From positions 857,501 through 921,500 of the forward strand of contig JASPKZ010005709.1 in NCBI GenBank assembly GCA_030220185.1: 64,000 nt of DNA, given 5' to 3'. The notes beneath the pieces were generated by a model, which saw nothing but the letters and a program-made list of their open reading frames with translations, searched no databases and was not told the origin of the DNA. The stretch is from Diploptera punctata. Taxonomy: Eukaryota; Arthropoda; Insecta; Blattodea; Blaberidae. This document shows, piece after piece, positions 33,342 through 43,640 of this stretch (its first letter is position 1; each line of letters starts with the position of its first letter). A program made the position numbers and the translations under genes.

Positions 33342-33395
33342 ATAAATATGAAAATCAAATAAAACTACGTTTTATTTCTTTTTGTTGCTCAGTGT

Positions 33396-34295
33396 AATTG
33401 TTTACTTTTTTAACGAAAACTTGCAATAATTAAAAAATAGAGTTTAAAAAAATTATTTCCAAAAGTAAGAAGAAATATAACTCAAAAGTGCTTCAGTAAC
33501 GCTCATTCCACATAAAAATTATTTTCTTTTCTGCAAAAAATAAATGTTCTACTCGATAATTTATGTAAGTCTGTAAATCAGTTTTAGTATCACAGTGGAG
33601 ACCAGCAAATTATGCGCCAGAACTACGTTTGCTTTCTAAATGAATGTTCCATAAATTCGTTAAACACAAAAATTACATTTAATTGTCATTACACCTTCAT
33701 TACTGATATTGGAAATGTGTGTTCATTATTAGAGAAATGTTACAATAAAATTTAAATATATAAAATCTCAAATAGCCTATTTATTTCCTCAGGATCCATA
33801 AAGATACATGTTTGATCAAAGTGTTCACTTTCCACTTGGAATTATAGAAACAGTCTCATAAAACACACGTTCTTAAAATGAAAACTATATATAAATATTT
33901 CGAAGAGAAAAAATAATATATTGATTTAGGCTTTCACGGCCGGAGTTACTATGAAGATCTTGCCAGTCTCAAGACAACCCTTGAGGTTGCCGGACGCAGT
34001 CTCTGGGAAAACGTCGGGGAACTACAAGCCTCAAGACCACGGCCAACAGCCCGGAAATCTTCTACAAGATTATCATAGAAAAAAATAATGTCCTGTAACC
34101 TGAAGGCTAAAAAAAATTAAATATTATTTTCTTTTCTTGCATTTGTTACATCAGTAATCGTGTAGTTCACCTATAGACTCATTTTGTTTTTTCGTTTAAT
34201 GTCTTCTGAAGAAGAATTTCTACTCCTTCAGGGGGTGAAAATATAATTTGTTATTTGTAAAATATATAATCAATGAATTAATAATATATGTATAT
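33396..34295. other. Mostly unrecognised; GC-richer island at 33,930-34,075
   Basis: 33,930-34,075 (TTTCACGGCCGGAGTTAC, ACCACGGCCAACAGCCCGGA) has composition unlike its flanks and may be a retroelement end, but has no partner in this window. Confidence 0.4.
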
Positions 34296-34299
34296 AATA

Positions 34300-34838
34300 A
34301 CACTGGTCGATAAGGTTTTCTTCACAAGAAATCTGATTAGTGAATCTAGTGCATTTTTCATGCTGAACTCAAATATGTAGTCAGAATTTTTCCATCAGGC
34401 TCAGTTTTTTTGTGACAGCTACTCCTGAAAAAATACACTTTTTGAACTCTCACTTAGACATTTCCGGAAAATCCTGGGGCTGTCTCTGATGAGCACGGTG
34501 AGCGTTTTCATCAGCAAATTTCCACAATTGAAAAGAGGTACCAAGGCAAGTGGAGTTCTAATATGCTGGCTGACTACTGTTGGGCCAAGAAGTGAGATGT
34601 TCCAGATGCAAAATATGCCCGAAAATCGCTATCTCCCACTTTCTATGTAAATCAGAATGAGTTAGAGTTAGATGGATTTTATTAAAATTTATAAAAAATG
34701 TAAATGAATATCACAGAACACTCTTGCCTGATGGGAAAAACTGAAATGACATTTAAATTCAGGATAAAAAATACTTCTGAAATCTCATGTTTTTATTCTT
34801 GTAAAAGAAAAAAAAGTTCATTTTTTGTCGACCAGTGT
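34300..34838 (+). mobile_element. TIR DNA element 'T', copy 2
   Basis: ACACTGGTCGATAAGG start and TTTTGTCGACCAGTGT end give an 11-bp terminal inverted repeat ACACTGGTCGA, flanked by AATA on both sides. Internal segment 34,460-34,650 reads, with frame breaks, AVSDEHGER-type sequence (SLMSTVSVFISKFPQLKRGT in one frame; KRYQGKWSSNMLADYCWAKK in another), the same coding module as copy 3. Confidence 0.75.
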
Positions 34839-34954
34839 AATATTACATAGTCAAATTTTATGGATTTTCTTCATATTTTTTTATTTTCATATTTTTATCT
34901 TTATCTTTGTATATTTATCTTTATATTTTTATCTTATCTTTACATATATTATCT

Positions 34955-35155
34955 TAGAAAACTAAATTTCTGATTATAAGTCAAGATGGATGCAACATGT
35001 TCATCGAATGGAAGATCACAGAATACCCAAACAAATGTTATAAGATATCAACCTGCAGGAAGAAGAAGACCAGGACGTCCACTCAAAAGACTTCTGGATG
35101 GTGTTTCTCTTGTGGCCGAAAAAGGTCAACAAATGGCCTAAATTCGTGAATATAC
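34955..35155 (+). mobile_element. LINE E 3' fragment
   Basis: KISDYKSRWMQHVHRMEDHR then, after a 1-base shift, RYQPAGRRRPGRPLKRLLDG and a stop, ending ACTATGATGATTATGAT. Flanked on both sides by ATCTTT simple repeat, so it inserted in a low-complexity tract. Confidence 0.85.
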
Positions 35156-35159
35156 TATG

Positions 35160-35840
35160 ATGATTATGATATATTTATCTTTATATATTTTATCTTTATT
35201 TTTATCTTTACATATCTTTATCTTTTTTATCTTTTATCTTTATATTTTTATCTTTACATATGTTTGTCAAGATATAGTATAGCTAATAGATAATAAAATA
35301 AATAGGCTAATGAAAAAAGATAAGTATCTAAATTATCTGGTCTTTAGTTATAATTTCATTTGCATCTCAACCAACAATCATAATTTCAAGTCAATATCCT
35401 GACCAAGTATGTTCCAGTTGTACATTTCATTCGATACACATATAAGTAAATTAGATTTACTTGTCCCCGAATAATCCAAATTGAATTCACAAAATGTTGA
35501 CTTGGTTCTTAATAGAACATAAGCTAATATATGGAGGCAGTTCATCAATGTAATGAATAATAGCGCGGTCAAAAAAACTTGGTAAATTCAATATCAAAAG
35601 TTGGTCATTACACGGCGACATTTTGGTTCACACCGCGCTACAAAATGCAGCGCTACCATCTACCGGTGATGAAGCTAACTACTTCCTACTGTCAAAGATT
35701 GTATAGTCATGTAAGTTTTGATTCCATGGTTCCTTAAATTGATACCACAGAATGTAGAACTTAGTATTATAGAGTATTTAAGAAGCAAATCAAATGTCTG
35801 GTCATTATACGTGTCACGAAATTAGGTTCAACACCATTAT
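35160..35840. other. (ATCTTT)-rich tract then unrecognised sequence
   Basis: 34,880-34,950 and 35,160-35,270 are TATCTTTA-type low-complexity DNA; the rest has no features. Confidence 0.4.
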
Positions 35841-35844
35841 CATA

Positions 35845-36345
35845 AGTAATGGCATTTGTTAGGACTATTTAACGAATAAAATTAAGCTGTTTACTCACAA
35901 ATCATTATTTTAAATATAGTTATTTAAAAATATTTATATATTTAATGTAAACGGCGATGTTTGAAAACAAATGACTAACGATTGGTACGCTTCATCTGCT
36001 TCTTTTGTTTATCACTCCAACCAGATCATTCTATTTATTGCCAAAGGAACGCAATATTGTAAGAATGCTCTCTAGTGCAGAAAAAATGAAACACATCAAA
36101 CTGTATATTAATTCATTTATGATGTCGTATGATGTAAATATGACAATTATATTTTTCTGGGAAAAAATACATTTAAGAAAGTGCAAACAGTGGTTTCTTT
36201 TTTTTTGGTGGTATAATAAATTGCTACAAATGTTTTTATATTAACTCCTGCAAGCGCTATGTGTTGACATCTATGCAATATATATATATATATATATATA
36301 TACAATCTGGTAGCCCTATTTCTTACAGGCTCAGTCACTGCAGAA
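35845..36345 (+). repeat. Dispersed repeat 'M', copy 2
   Basis: Matches 13,900-14,360 on the same strand (AGCTGTTTACTCACAAATCA, ATTTAATGTAAACGGCGATG, AATCTGGTAGCC). Joins repeat N directly at 36,345. (TA)n at 36,280-36,302. Confidence 0.75.
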
Positions 36346-36505
36346 CAATATTTTCTCGTGCCAGTTATTTAAATGTTCCGGACCGCAGGGAAAATAAATT
36401 CGTGTAAAACTGTGTTGTTATTATATATTGTTGCGTACCTTGACATAAATTTAAGTAATTTTTACTCGTTTGTTTTTCTATTGATCTAAAAACAATATTA
36501 AATAA
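36345..36505 (+). repeat. Dispersed repeat 'N', copy 2
   Basis: ATTTTCTCGTGCCAGTTATT through ACTCGTTTGTTTTTCTATTG matches 17,965-18,125 and the complement of 63,400-63,550. Confidence 0.65.
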
Positions 36506-36509
36506 ATGA

Positions 36510-37870
36510 AATCAATGTATCAAATAGGATACATTTTTAATTTAAGGGTTAATGAACTTCTCATTAAGGAAGCACCCATGTTCCCGCAGTGAGGCGAGAG
36601 GGGATCGGTCATCATCATTACAGTAAGGCACAGAGTCATTTTGATAACAGTTCAGGGAGAGCCGGAGTTTCCCTAATTAATTTTTTTTCATAGAGCCCAG
36701 TTTGCATACCTCTACGAGTTTTGTCCATCTGTCCTCCTATACCTTATCAGTTCTTATAGTGGTCCTAACACAAATAAACGCCAGTTGTATCCTTCCGCCA
36801 TTCGCGCCACAATTACTGTCACATTGACAGGGTGCACATATAAGACATGTTATCATTTAAAGAGGTAGAAAACAAGAAATTTGATGAGATTTTTCACTGG
36901 ACTTGTGAAATACATTTAAAATAACTGTTTTTTTTACCACTAGCTAGTCAAAGGTTTGCCAGACTTGTTTAGTTGGCGACACAGTAACAGAAGACTCGAC
37001 ACTTTCAGCCATTTTGTTGCATCAAAATCAACTGAATCATGACTCAAATGCATCATCCATATGTAATGACTATTTTAGGTGTAATTATTGATTAGATATA
37101 TTTCAGATGTTTTTTTCTATGTTTTGAATATTATTTTCATTCACAAAGAAAAACAAGTAGTATTTCAAAGGACATTTATTATTTAATGAAGGGAACTACT
37201 TTTTCGCTTACTTATTGCTTCTACATCGCATGTCGGTGTGCATAAGCAATGAAAAGCGAGCAGGTCACATGGTTTTGTTTTGACGAGTATCATTTTAAGA
37301 GCGGATAGCATTCACGCAATCTTTCCTCTAGGTATTCCCAGTCGTCTGCTTCCTCTGGCTTTAGCTTTACTTTAGGAACAAACATTTCATCGCCTCCAAT
37401 GCTATAGTAAGTGAGGCATACTGCCACTGACGACATCAGAGAATACTGTCACACTGACAGTGAGTGAGGCACGATGTCAGTAGGCCCGGGGAGGCACAAA
37501 CAAACGGCCCGCCACGTGTATTCGCTGTATTGACGTGGTGCTGACGTCATAGAAGTAACGTCATGAGGTGAACCTGCGTCACGAGCGCTGCAGCCTGGCG
37601 TCATCACAATATTTTCAAATGGAATTGATCTACAGGGTGACCCACAAACACATTCATGTCTCCAATTACATCTGTATCGATTTTTATAATGAATTTTGGT
37701 GCATTAAAATACAAGTGTTGATTACAATAATTGGAATTGTATTTCAGTCTACGATCTCTTGTATTCTTGACTTTCGATTACAATCATCTGTCGTTTTGTA
37801 ATTTTTCATGATATGTGAGAAGTTGAATGTATTTTCTCACTTTATTAACAGTTCAAGATCGATATACACA
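36510..37870. other. Largest stretch without recognised repeats; GC-richer 3' part
   Basis: 36,560-37,620 has no partner in the window and a more balanced composition, rising to a CpG-containing segment at 37,430-37,620. It could be unique genomic DNA, possibly near a promoter, but no exon is recognisable. Confidence 0.35.
37525..37615. promoter_or_regulatory. Cluster of CRE-like TGACGTCA / CGTCA motifs
   Basis: TGACGTGG, CTGACGTCAT, AACGTCATGAG, GCGTCACGAG and GGCGTCATCA lie within 90 bp. TGACGTCA is the CREB/ATF palindrome. GATGACGTCA also occurs in the dispersed repeat at 40.19 and 40.56 kb, so a transposon origin is possible. Confidence 0.3.
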
Positions 37871-37875
37871 TAGCT

Positions 37876-38296
37876 AGCTAATACCCGGCGTGCGCTGCTA
37901 CGGCTAAATAAGTGAAATACTAAAAGTTAATTAAATTGTATGGTATACGCTCAGATGAACCAAATTTGACGGTTGCTTGTCAGTTTTTAATTTCAGATTT
38001 CAGATAAGCCTCCACTTCTAATTTTCGGATTTCGCTCATTTTTTGACAATGCCTACCTCGGTTTATTTTAATATGATATACCGAGTTTCGTGGTCAAACA
38101 TCGAAAAATGTGACCGCAAGAGTGATTTTTCAATTTTCACTTCAGGTGAACTCCTACACCTAATGGTTTTAGATAGTCCAATTGTGAATGCAAACCATCG
38201 AGGGACCCAATCAGACACGCATAAAAAATTTCATCAAAATCGGTCAAGACGTTTAGGAGGATTTCAGTGACAAACACACGCACAGAAAAAAATATA
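37876..38296 (+). repeat. Dispersed repeat 'Q', short copy
   Basis: Begins CTAGCTAATACCCGGCGTGC and ends CAGTGACAAACACACGCACA. Internal marks ACTTCAGGTGAACTCCTACA and CCATCGAGGGACCCAATCAG match 40,770-41,040 (+), 61,545-61,900 (-) and 46,381-48,445 (-, interrupted). The tail type (CGTACAGAAG then TA-rich) resembles the 3' ends of RTE-type elements; class is uncertain. Confidence 0.7.
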
Positions 38297-38638
38297 TCCA
38301 TCCATAGTAATTCTGCCCGAAGGCAGGTCCCTCACTGCAATCATAGCATTTTCATGCTATGCTTTGCAGCTTTATTAGGGAATTGTAGGTGTGGTAGCTT
38401 CCCGTTGATTTCCACACCTGTGAAGGATAATGATGATGATGATGATGATGATAAGGGTGATCATGATGGCTATATGATTTCGGGGACCGTTTGGGCCTTA
38501 AAGTTTCCTGACATTTGTCTTACAGGTCAGGAAAAAAACCCGATAAAAACCTCACCCAGAAAAACTGCCCGACCGGGGATCGAACCCGGGTCCGCTGTGT
38601 GACAAGGCAGCACGCTACCTCGAGACCACAGCGGTGGA
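38297..38638 (-). mobile_element. tRNA-derived SINE 'S2', copy 1
   Basis: On the minus strand the head at 38,560-38,638 has CGCTGTGGTCTCGAGGTAGC and a B box in CCCGGGTTCGATCCCCGG. The body includes ATGTCAGGAAACTTTAAGGC, a (ATC)n stretch (38,431-38,452) and ATGCTATGATTGCAGTG. It is 84% or so similar by eye to 55,646-55,962; a 3' fragment lies at 49,783-49,862. Confidence 0.8.
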
Positions 38639-38640
38639 CA

Positions 38641-38645
<5 letters not shown>

Positions 38646-38684
<39 letters not shown>
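38646..38684. repeat. (TA)n microsatellite
   Basis: About 19 TA units next to the SINE head. Confidence 0.9.
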
Positions 38685-38686
<2 letters not shown>

Positions 38687-38708
38687 ATAAATACTAAGAC
38701 ATGACACT

Positions 38709-39045
38709 CTTACTTACTTACTTACTCATTGGCACTATCGAACCTGTAGGTTCATGGCCGCGCGGACATAAGCTCTCCATACATCCCTAACCTGAGCTAA
38801 TGCTTTCCAATCATTCCCTGTATAATCTACTTCCCTCAAATCATAGTTAATGTTATTCTCCCACCTCATTCTTGGTCTACAAACTGGGCGTTTTCCCTCT
38901 GGTTTTCCTACAAGAAGCTTCCATGCACATCTTTCATTCCCCATACGTGCAACATGTCCTGCCCATCGCAGTCTACGAGACTTAACTGTTCTTGTTATAT
39001 CTGGCTTCCTATAAAGACCAAGCAGTTCATTGTTATCTAAAGACC
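38709..39045 (-). mobile_element. LINE A 3' fragment
   Basis: ACTTACTTACTTACTCATTG is the complement of the tail. The minus strand is open from 38,944 to 38,735: MGNERCAWKLLVGKPEGKRP, RPRMRWENNINYD, DWKALAQVRDVWRAYVRAAM, then stop. 5' end cut at about 39,045. Confidence 0.9.
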
Positions 39046-39049
39046 TGAC

Positions 39050-39470
39050 ACTCTCCCATGATATACTTTACGACATCGAAACCAGATGTTACACCACTAT
39101 TTATTGTTCATTGTTAAACAATAGATTCATATAATTTAATAAAATTAATTAATTTGGTTTTATGCAATTTATCTCAGTTTATTACAATTTCAAATCTTGG
39201 AAATTAACTTCGTGATTTTCTATTAACATCCAGTGACTATCGTTACACAGATATACTGCATTTTAAGTTAGAGCTACGTGCATTTTTTGTAACGTTGGGC
39301 TATTTTATCAAAAAACTGGTCTGACATCTTAGTCCATATCGCATATCCAGAATCCTTGGTTGTGCCCAGTACGGGGAGAATTTTTCTTGTTGTGTCTGTC
39401 AATTTTGAGCAGTTTTCTATCACCTGACATTCCTTACTATTTTAGAAGATTTTTTTTAAGTTAGTACATT
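39050..39470. other. AT-rich, nothing recognised
   Basis: No frame or repeat partner. Confidence 0.3.
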
Positions 39471-39474
39471 TCTT

Positions 39475-39895
39475 GGAGTTTTATTATTTTCCTTCATTTT
39501 AGAATTTTTCTCCAGGCCATTCTGTCTCTGGTAACCGTCCACCAATTCTTGAGTTTTAAACATTTGACATCATGTAGTGCTCCATCCATCCATCTCAAAT
39601 TCGCTCTTCCAGTTCTCCGTGTTCCTTCTGGCCTACCATCTATAATTCTTCTAACTACTTAATTGTTGGTCATCCACTGCACATGTCCTGCCCATCTTAG
39701 TCTGTTTACTTTAATATCTGTAATGATATCTTATGATTTATACAACACATATAATTCCCTGTTACATCTCATTCGCAACTCTCCATTTTCCTTAATAGGT
39801 CCATATATCCTTCTGAGTATCTTTCTTTCAAAAGCAGCCAGTTGAGATGTGTCATGTTCAGTCAGAGCCCAGGTTTCATTCCTCTAAGTTAACAA
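39475..39895 (-). mobile_element. LINE fragment, separate family
   Basis: The minus strand reads NETWALTEHDTSQLAAFERK, ILRRIYGPIKENGELRMRCN, NRLRWAGHVQWM, IIDGRPEGTRRTGRANLRWM, DRMAWRKILK across two or three stops. Same layout as LINE A but distinct sequence; 5'-truncated and inactive. Confidence 0.8.
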
Positions 39896-39924
39896 ACTAG
39901 ACCAGACTTTGGGCATCCTTTATG

Positions 39925-41043
39925 TACCCATACCCATTGGCAGCGCATAAAGTACGAACAGGCAGATAGAAATATCAATTTGTATATAGGCCCATACAGA
40001 CTAGCTCACACGACAGACGTTCTCCTGCCCTAACGTTCAATTCTCGTGTCATCACGGACAATAAAAATATAAGTTCCCTTTTTTAACATAAAATTCCCTA
40101 ATTAAGTCGTACTTATGAATTATTAGGTAAATTCGCAAGAACACCTCTCACTGCCATCTATTGTGGCTCAAGAGGCGTGCATGATGACGTCACATTGTTG
40201 TCGCGCGGAATATATCCATCTACTTATCCCGAACTTCTTGGGATAAATGAGCTGATTATTATTAATTATCCGTAAAAGAATACGTCCTGCCCGAACGTTT
40301 GCTTGCCTGCTGTTAACGGGTTCTTAAAACGTTTTCTCGATATTTGAATTATCGATAAACCATATACTAAGTGGCAATGAACATTGATTTTGACATTTCA
40401 ATCTTTTCGTTTTGTTATTGTGTGATACCTTTTTGGCATAAAATAACTAATCAATACGTAATTATATATTATTAAATAAGTTCGCTAGAAAACTTCATTG
40501 TTGTGGCTCAACAATGCAAGAAAACTTCATTGTTGTGGCTCAACAAGCGAGCATGATGACGTCACATTGTTGTCGCGCAGAATATATCGATAATGCAGAT
40601 GACTACACATCTGACATAAAAATTCCTATAATCTGATCGCAGCGCTACCTACCGAGTCCAATTATGAATCTAAACCATCCAAGGACCCACTCAAACAAAC
40701 ACAAAAGAAATTAATCAAAACCGGTCCAGTCGTTCAGGCAGTTATTAATTTCGGATTTCAAGTAAACCTCCACTTCTAATTGTCGCATTTCGCTTTATTA
40801 ATACCTACCCCTTTTATTTTAATAAGGTTTAATGAGTTTTGTTGTGAAACATCGAAAAATGTGACCGTTAGAGCGATTTTTCATTTTTCACTTCAGGTGA
40901 ACTCCTGCACCTAATGGTTTTAGTGGATCCAAATGTGAATCTAAACCATCGAGGGACCCAATCAGACACACACACACACAAATCGTCGAAATCGGTCGAG
41001 TCGTTTAGGTGGAGTTGAGTGACAAACATGCGTACAGAAGAAT
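39925..41043 (+). repeat. Dispersed repeat 'Q', long copy
   Basis: Complementary to 61,535-62,900 nearly throughout (marks GTTCTCCTGCCCTAACGTTC, GCATGATGACGTCACATTGT, AGAATACGTCCTGCCCGAAC, CGTTTTCTCGATATTTGAAT). A 31-bp direct duplication (GAAAACTTCATTGTTGTGGC) lies at 40,490-40,555. At 40,395-40,410 it has the uninterrupted sequence that is split by a tRNA-like insertion in the other copy. Ends GCGTACAGAAG plus TA tract. Confidence 0.8.
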
Positions 41044-41068
41044 TATATATATATATATATATATATAT
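41044..41068. repeat. (TA)n microsatellite
   Basis: TA tract between the repeat Q tail and the tRNA-like palindrome. Confidence 0.9.
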
Positions 41069-41088
41069 GGTATGATAAGAAAAATAAA

Positions 41089-41159
41089 TGCCTGGACGGG
41101 ATTCGAACCCGGATCTCTGAGTCTGTACCTCAGTGTGATATTCATTACACCACCAGGCG
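41089..41159 (-). tRNA. tRNA-like gene, ACA anticodon, copy 3
   Basis: As the 25,219 copy with three or four substitutions in the D arm and acceptor side (CAGTGTGATATTCATTACAC). Anticodon loop unchanged. Confidence 0.6.
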
Positions 41160-41453
41160 AATCCAATTCAAACACTTATTTTTCTTATATATGTATTATA
41201 TTCTCCATTATTACTAGATGTCGCGAGAACTCGGTCTTCACTGCCATCTAGTAGCTGACTATAACAAGTAAGCAAATTAAAGAGAACTTTTTTTTAGCGT
41301 CACTGCTATAAGGTAAAAAAAATATATTCTCTTTAATTTGTTTACTTGTTATAGTCAGCTACTAGATGGCAGTGAAGACTGAGTTCTCGCGACATCTAGT
41401 AATAATGGAGAATATAATACATATATAAGAAAAATGAATGCTTGAATTGGATT

Positions 41454-41524
41454 CGCCTGGTGGTGTAATGGATATCACACTGAGGTACAGACTCAGAGAT
41501 CCGGGTTCGAATTCCGTCCAGGCA
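41454..41524 (+). tRNA. tRNA-like gene, ACA anticodon, copy 4
   Basis: Plus-strand copy in the right palindrome arm. It has CCGGG/TCCGT, one more T-stem mismatch than the others, so the arms are evolving apart. Confidence 0.6.
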
Positions 41525-41584
41525 TTTATTTTTATTATCACACCATATTAAGCTTGCATTGCTCAATGTTAAAAATTTAATTAT

Positions 41585-41587
<3 letters not shown>

Positions 41588-41625
<38 letters not shown>
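41588..41625. repeat. (TA)n microsatellite
   Basis: About 18 TA units. Confidence 0.9.
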
Positions 41626-41628
<3 letters not shown>

Positions 41629-41800
41629 ATGACAAATGAGGGCAATTTTGAAGAAATTGCTGAATTCAAATACCTTGGAACAAAAATTACAAACAGGAAT
41701 GAGATGCACAAAGAAATTAAACATAGGCTCATTTCTGAAAATATATGCTATTTTGCATATGGGGTCGTCATATTTCAATTCCTTCTGGATTTTTTTCATG
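41626..41800 (+). mobile_element. LINE A fragment, cluster member 1
   Basis: MTNEGNFEEIAEFKYLGTKI, TNRNEMHKEIKHRLISEN. Corresponds to the block just after the RT domain. Cut at both ends. Confidence 0.8.
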
Positions 41801-41828
41801 TTGAGACTTGAAAGAAGTGCTGAAGTTC

Positions 41829-42060
41829 CTTAGGACGGGTTACTGGCCCCAGTGGTAGGGCTGCTACGTTTCAGTCTCTGTACATACATTAGGATACCGC
41901 ATTTACTCAGTACCCGATGGAACGGTTATACCACCGTGACTCGGTCCTCAGAGCCTCGTTTGTGAAAACGGGTTGTACCACGAGAAAGTGAGGATGAGAA
42001 TTGGGTAGGAGAGGTTATATACACGTCTCTACCCCTTACAACCTCTTATGCAATGGGGTG
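41829..42060. other. GC-balanced unidentified segment
   Basis: Sequence such as GGTTACTGGCCCCAGTGGTA and ACCGTGACTCGGTCCTCAGA differs in composition from its flanks. It may be a SINE or retroelement 3' end, but has no partner in the window. Confidence 0.35.
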
Positions 42061-42061
42061 A

Positions 42062-42375
42062 AATGAGATACCTTCGGAGGACTGCAGGATACACACTACA
42101 AGATCACAAAAAAAAATGAAGACATCTTAGAAGAATTACACATAGAACCTTTAGAAAACAAAATTTCTGATTATAAGTCAAGATGGATGCAACATGTTCA
42201 TCGAATGGAAGATCACAGAATACCCAAACAAATGTTAAGATATCAACCTGCAGGAAGAAGAAGACCAGGACGTCCACTCAAAAGACTTCTGGATGGTGTT
42301 TCTCTTGAGACCGAAACAGGTCAACAAATGGCCTAAATTCGTGAATGTACTATGATGATGATGATGATGATGATG
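42062..42375 (+). mobile_element. LINE E 3' fragment with (GAT)n tail
   Basis: EMRYLRRTAGYTLQDHKK, frameshift in an A-run, EDILEELHIEPLENKISDY, RWMQHVHRMEDHRIPKQML, RYQPAGRRRPGRPLKRLLDG, stop, then TACTATGATGATGATGATGA. Nearly identical to the 34,955 copy. Confidence 0.9.
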
Positions 42376-42775
42376 CATAAGGGGACTCTTCTCGTTCCAA
42401 CTTCTCTGAAAAAACGTTAAGCTGAAAATATTTAAAAATGTTTATCTTCCAGGCACATAGATGCGATGTTTGAGCTCTTTTTAAGGGAGGAGAAAATTAC
42501 GGTATGCCTATTTGAGAACGAAGTTCTTAGAACTATTTTTGAACCAAAATAAAGAGACGAACTGAACGGGTAAATAGAGAAGACCACATATCAGAGAGCT
42601 ACAGATTGTAACAAGAATCCAGATATAATAAGAATAGTTCAGCCTCGTAGACTGCGATGGGCAGAATATGTGGGGAATGGAAGAGGAGCAAGGAAACTCC
42701 TTGTAGAAAACCAGAGGGAAAGCCCCAGTAGATAGGTCAAGAATGAGGTGGGAAAATAACATTAACCATGATTAT
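42376..42775 (+). mobile_element. LINE A fragment, cluster member 2
   Basis: Strongly diverged; GTTAAGCTGAAAATATTTAA (NVKLKI-F), then TCGTAGACTGCGATGGGCAG (RRLRWAE), ending inside NNINHD at an ATATATAT stretch. Several frame breaks. Confidence 0.75.
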
Positions 42776-42869
42776 ATATATATGATGGTACATAACTCTG
42801 TTTCATGATCATAATTTTATTTGGTTCTACTGTTAAGTTTGAGCCTATTTTTTTAAACTATTAACGCAT

Positions 42870-43640
42870 GCGCACTCTATTGAGCAACACTAAGAAATTA
42901 GGCTGGAAGTAAACTTCAATAAATCTAAATATATGGTAACACATTATATAATGGAAATGGACAGCTAATGACAAATGAGGAAAATTTGAGGAAGTGGTTG
43001 AATTCAAATACCTAGGAACAATAATCACAAATAGGAATGAGATGCACAAAGAAATTAAAAGGCTCAATTCTGGAAATGCGTGCTATTATGCATTGCAGAG
43101 ACTCTTGATGTCCCAACTCCTTTCAAAAAACGTTAAACTGAAAATATATAAAACTATTATTCTACCAGTTATAATATATGGATGCGAAACATGGACTCTT
43201 ACTTTAAGGGAGGAAAGGAGATTACAAGTATTTAAGAATAAAGTACTTAGGAAAAATTTTGGACTAAAGAGAGATGAACTGACAGGTGAATGGAGAAGAC
43301 TACATAACAATTAACTACATGGTCTTTATAAGAAGCCAGATATAATAAGCACAGTTAAGTCTCGTAGACTCCGATGGGCAGGACATGTTGCACGTATGGG
43401 GAATGAAAGACTTGCATGGAAGCTTCTTGTAAGAAAGCTAGAGGGAAAACGCCCAGTTGGTAGACCAAGAATGAGCTGGGTGAACAACATTAACTATGAT
43501 TTGAGGGAAGTAGATTATACAGGGAATTATTGGAAAGCATTAGCTCAGGATAGGGATGTATGGAGAGTTTATGTCTGTGCGGCCATTAACCTACGGGTTC
43601 GATAGTTCCAGTGAGTAAGTGAGTAAGTAAGTAAGTATAT
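42870..43640 (+). mobile_element. LINE A fragment, cluster member 3 (longest)
   Basis: From the NKSKYMVT region: EFKYLGTIITNRNEM, NACYYALQRLLMSQLLSKNV, YKTIILPVIIYGCETWTLTL (open 42,994-43,314), stop in place of E, then GRPRMSWVNNINYDLREVDY (open 43,396-43,605) and tail AGTGAGTAAGTGAGTAAGTA. Confidence 0.9.

Larger units (their letters stand above)
31087..33369 (-). mobile_element. Penelope-like insertion: eight direct and one inverted 243-bp units
   Basis: Inserted into element T between TTTATTTTTTGTT (31,074-31,086) and a diverged duplicate at 33,370-33,386; copy 3 of T at 45.65 kb shows the empty site. Read on the minus strand: one inverted unit (33,117-33,369), eight tandem units (33,116 down to 31,166), then a 70-bp tail ending CTCAATTGATTG. 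The GTGAC mark spaces at 245, 243, 243, 244, 243, 243, 243. Direct tandem repeats plus a 5'-inverted copy and short tail are typical of Penelope-like retroelements; no reverse transcriptase is present, so this is a non-autonomous form. Confidence 0.65.
30523..33395 (+). mobile_element. TIR DNA element 'T', copy 1, split by a 2.3-kb insertion
   Basis: Starts ACACTGATCAACATGAG and ends TTGTTGCTCAGTGT, giving imperfect terminal inverted repeats ACACTGAtCAACA/ACACTGAgCAACA. Copies 2 (34,300-34,838) and 3 (45,112-45,669) have the same ends without the insertion. 30,523-30,665 and 31,000-31,086 align with copy 3. The middle (30,700-31,000) is unlike copies 2 and 3. Target duplication is unclear (AATA/AATT). 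Confidence 0.75.
41069..41587. repeat. Palindrome with tRNA-like arms
   Basis: The left arm (41,069-41,286) matches 25,199-25,420; the right arm (41,327-41,560) is its reverse complement. The spacer is about 40 bp. Both arms hold a complete 71-nt tRNA-like gene. Each arm ends near a TA tract. Confidence 0.85.

Noticed and set aside
34190..34240. Second hammerhead-like CTGAAGAAG motif
   Set aside because: CTGAAGA is present, but there is no complementary stem II directly before the GAAA and no cleavage triplet.
36560..37510. Possible hAT element with CAGTGAGGCG end
   Set aside because: No matching inverted terminus or 8-bp duplication was found on the other side.
37629..37650. TACAGGGTGACCCACAAA as a mariner-type terminus
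   Set aside because: It looks like one, but no inverted partner could be found within a reasonable distance.
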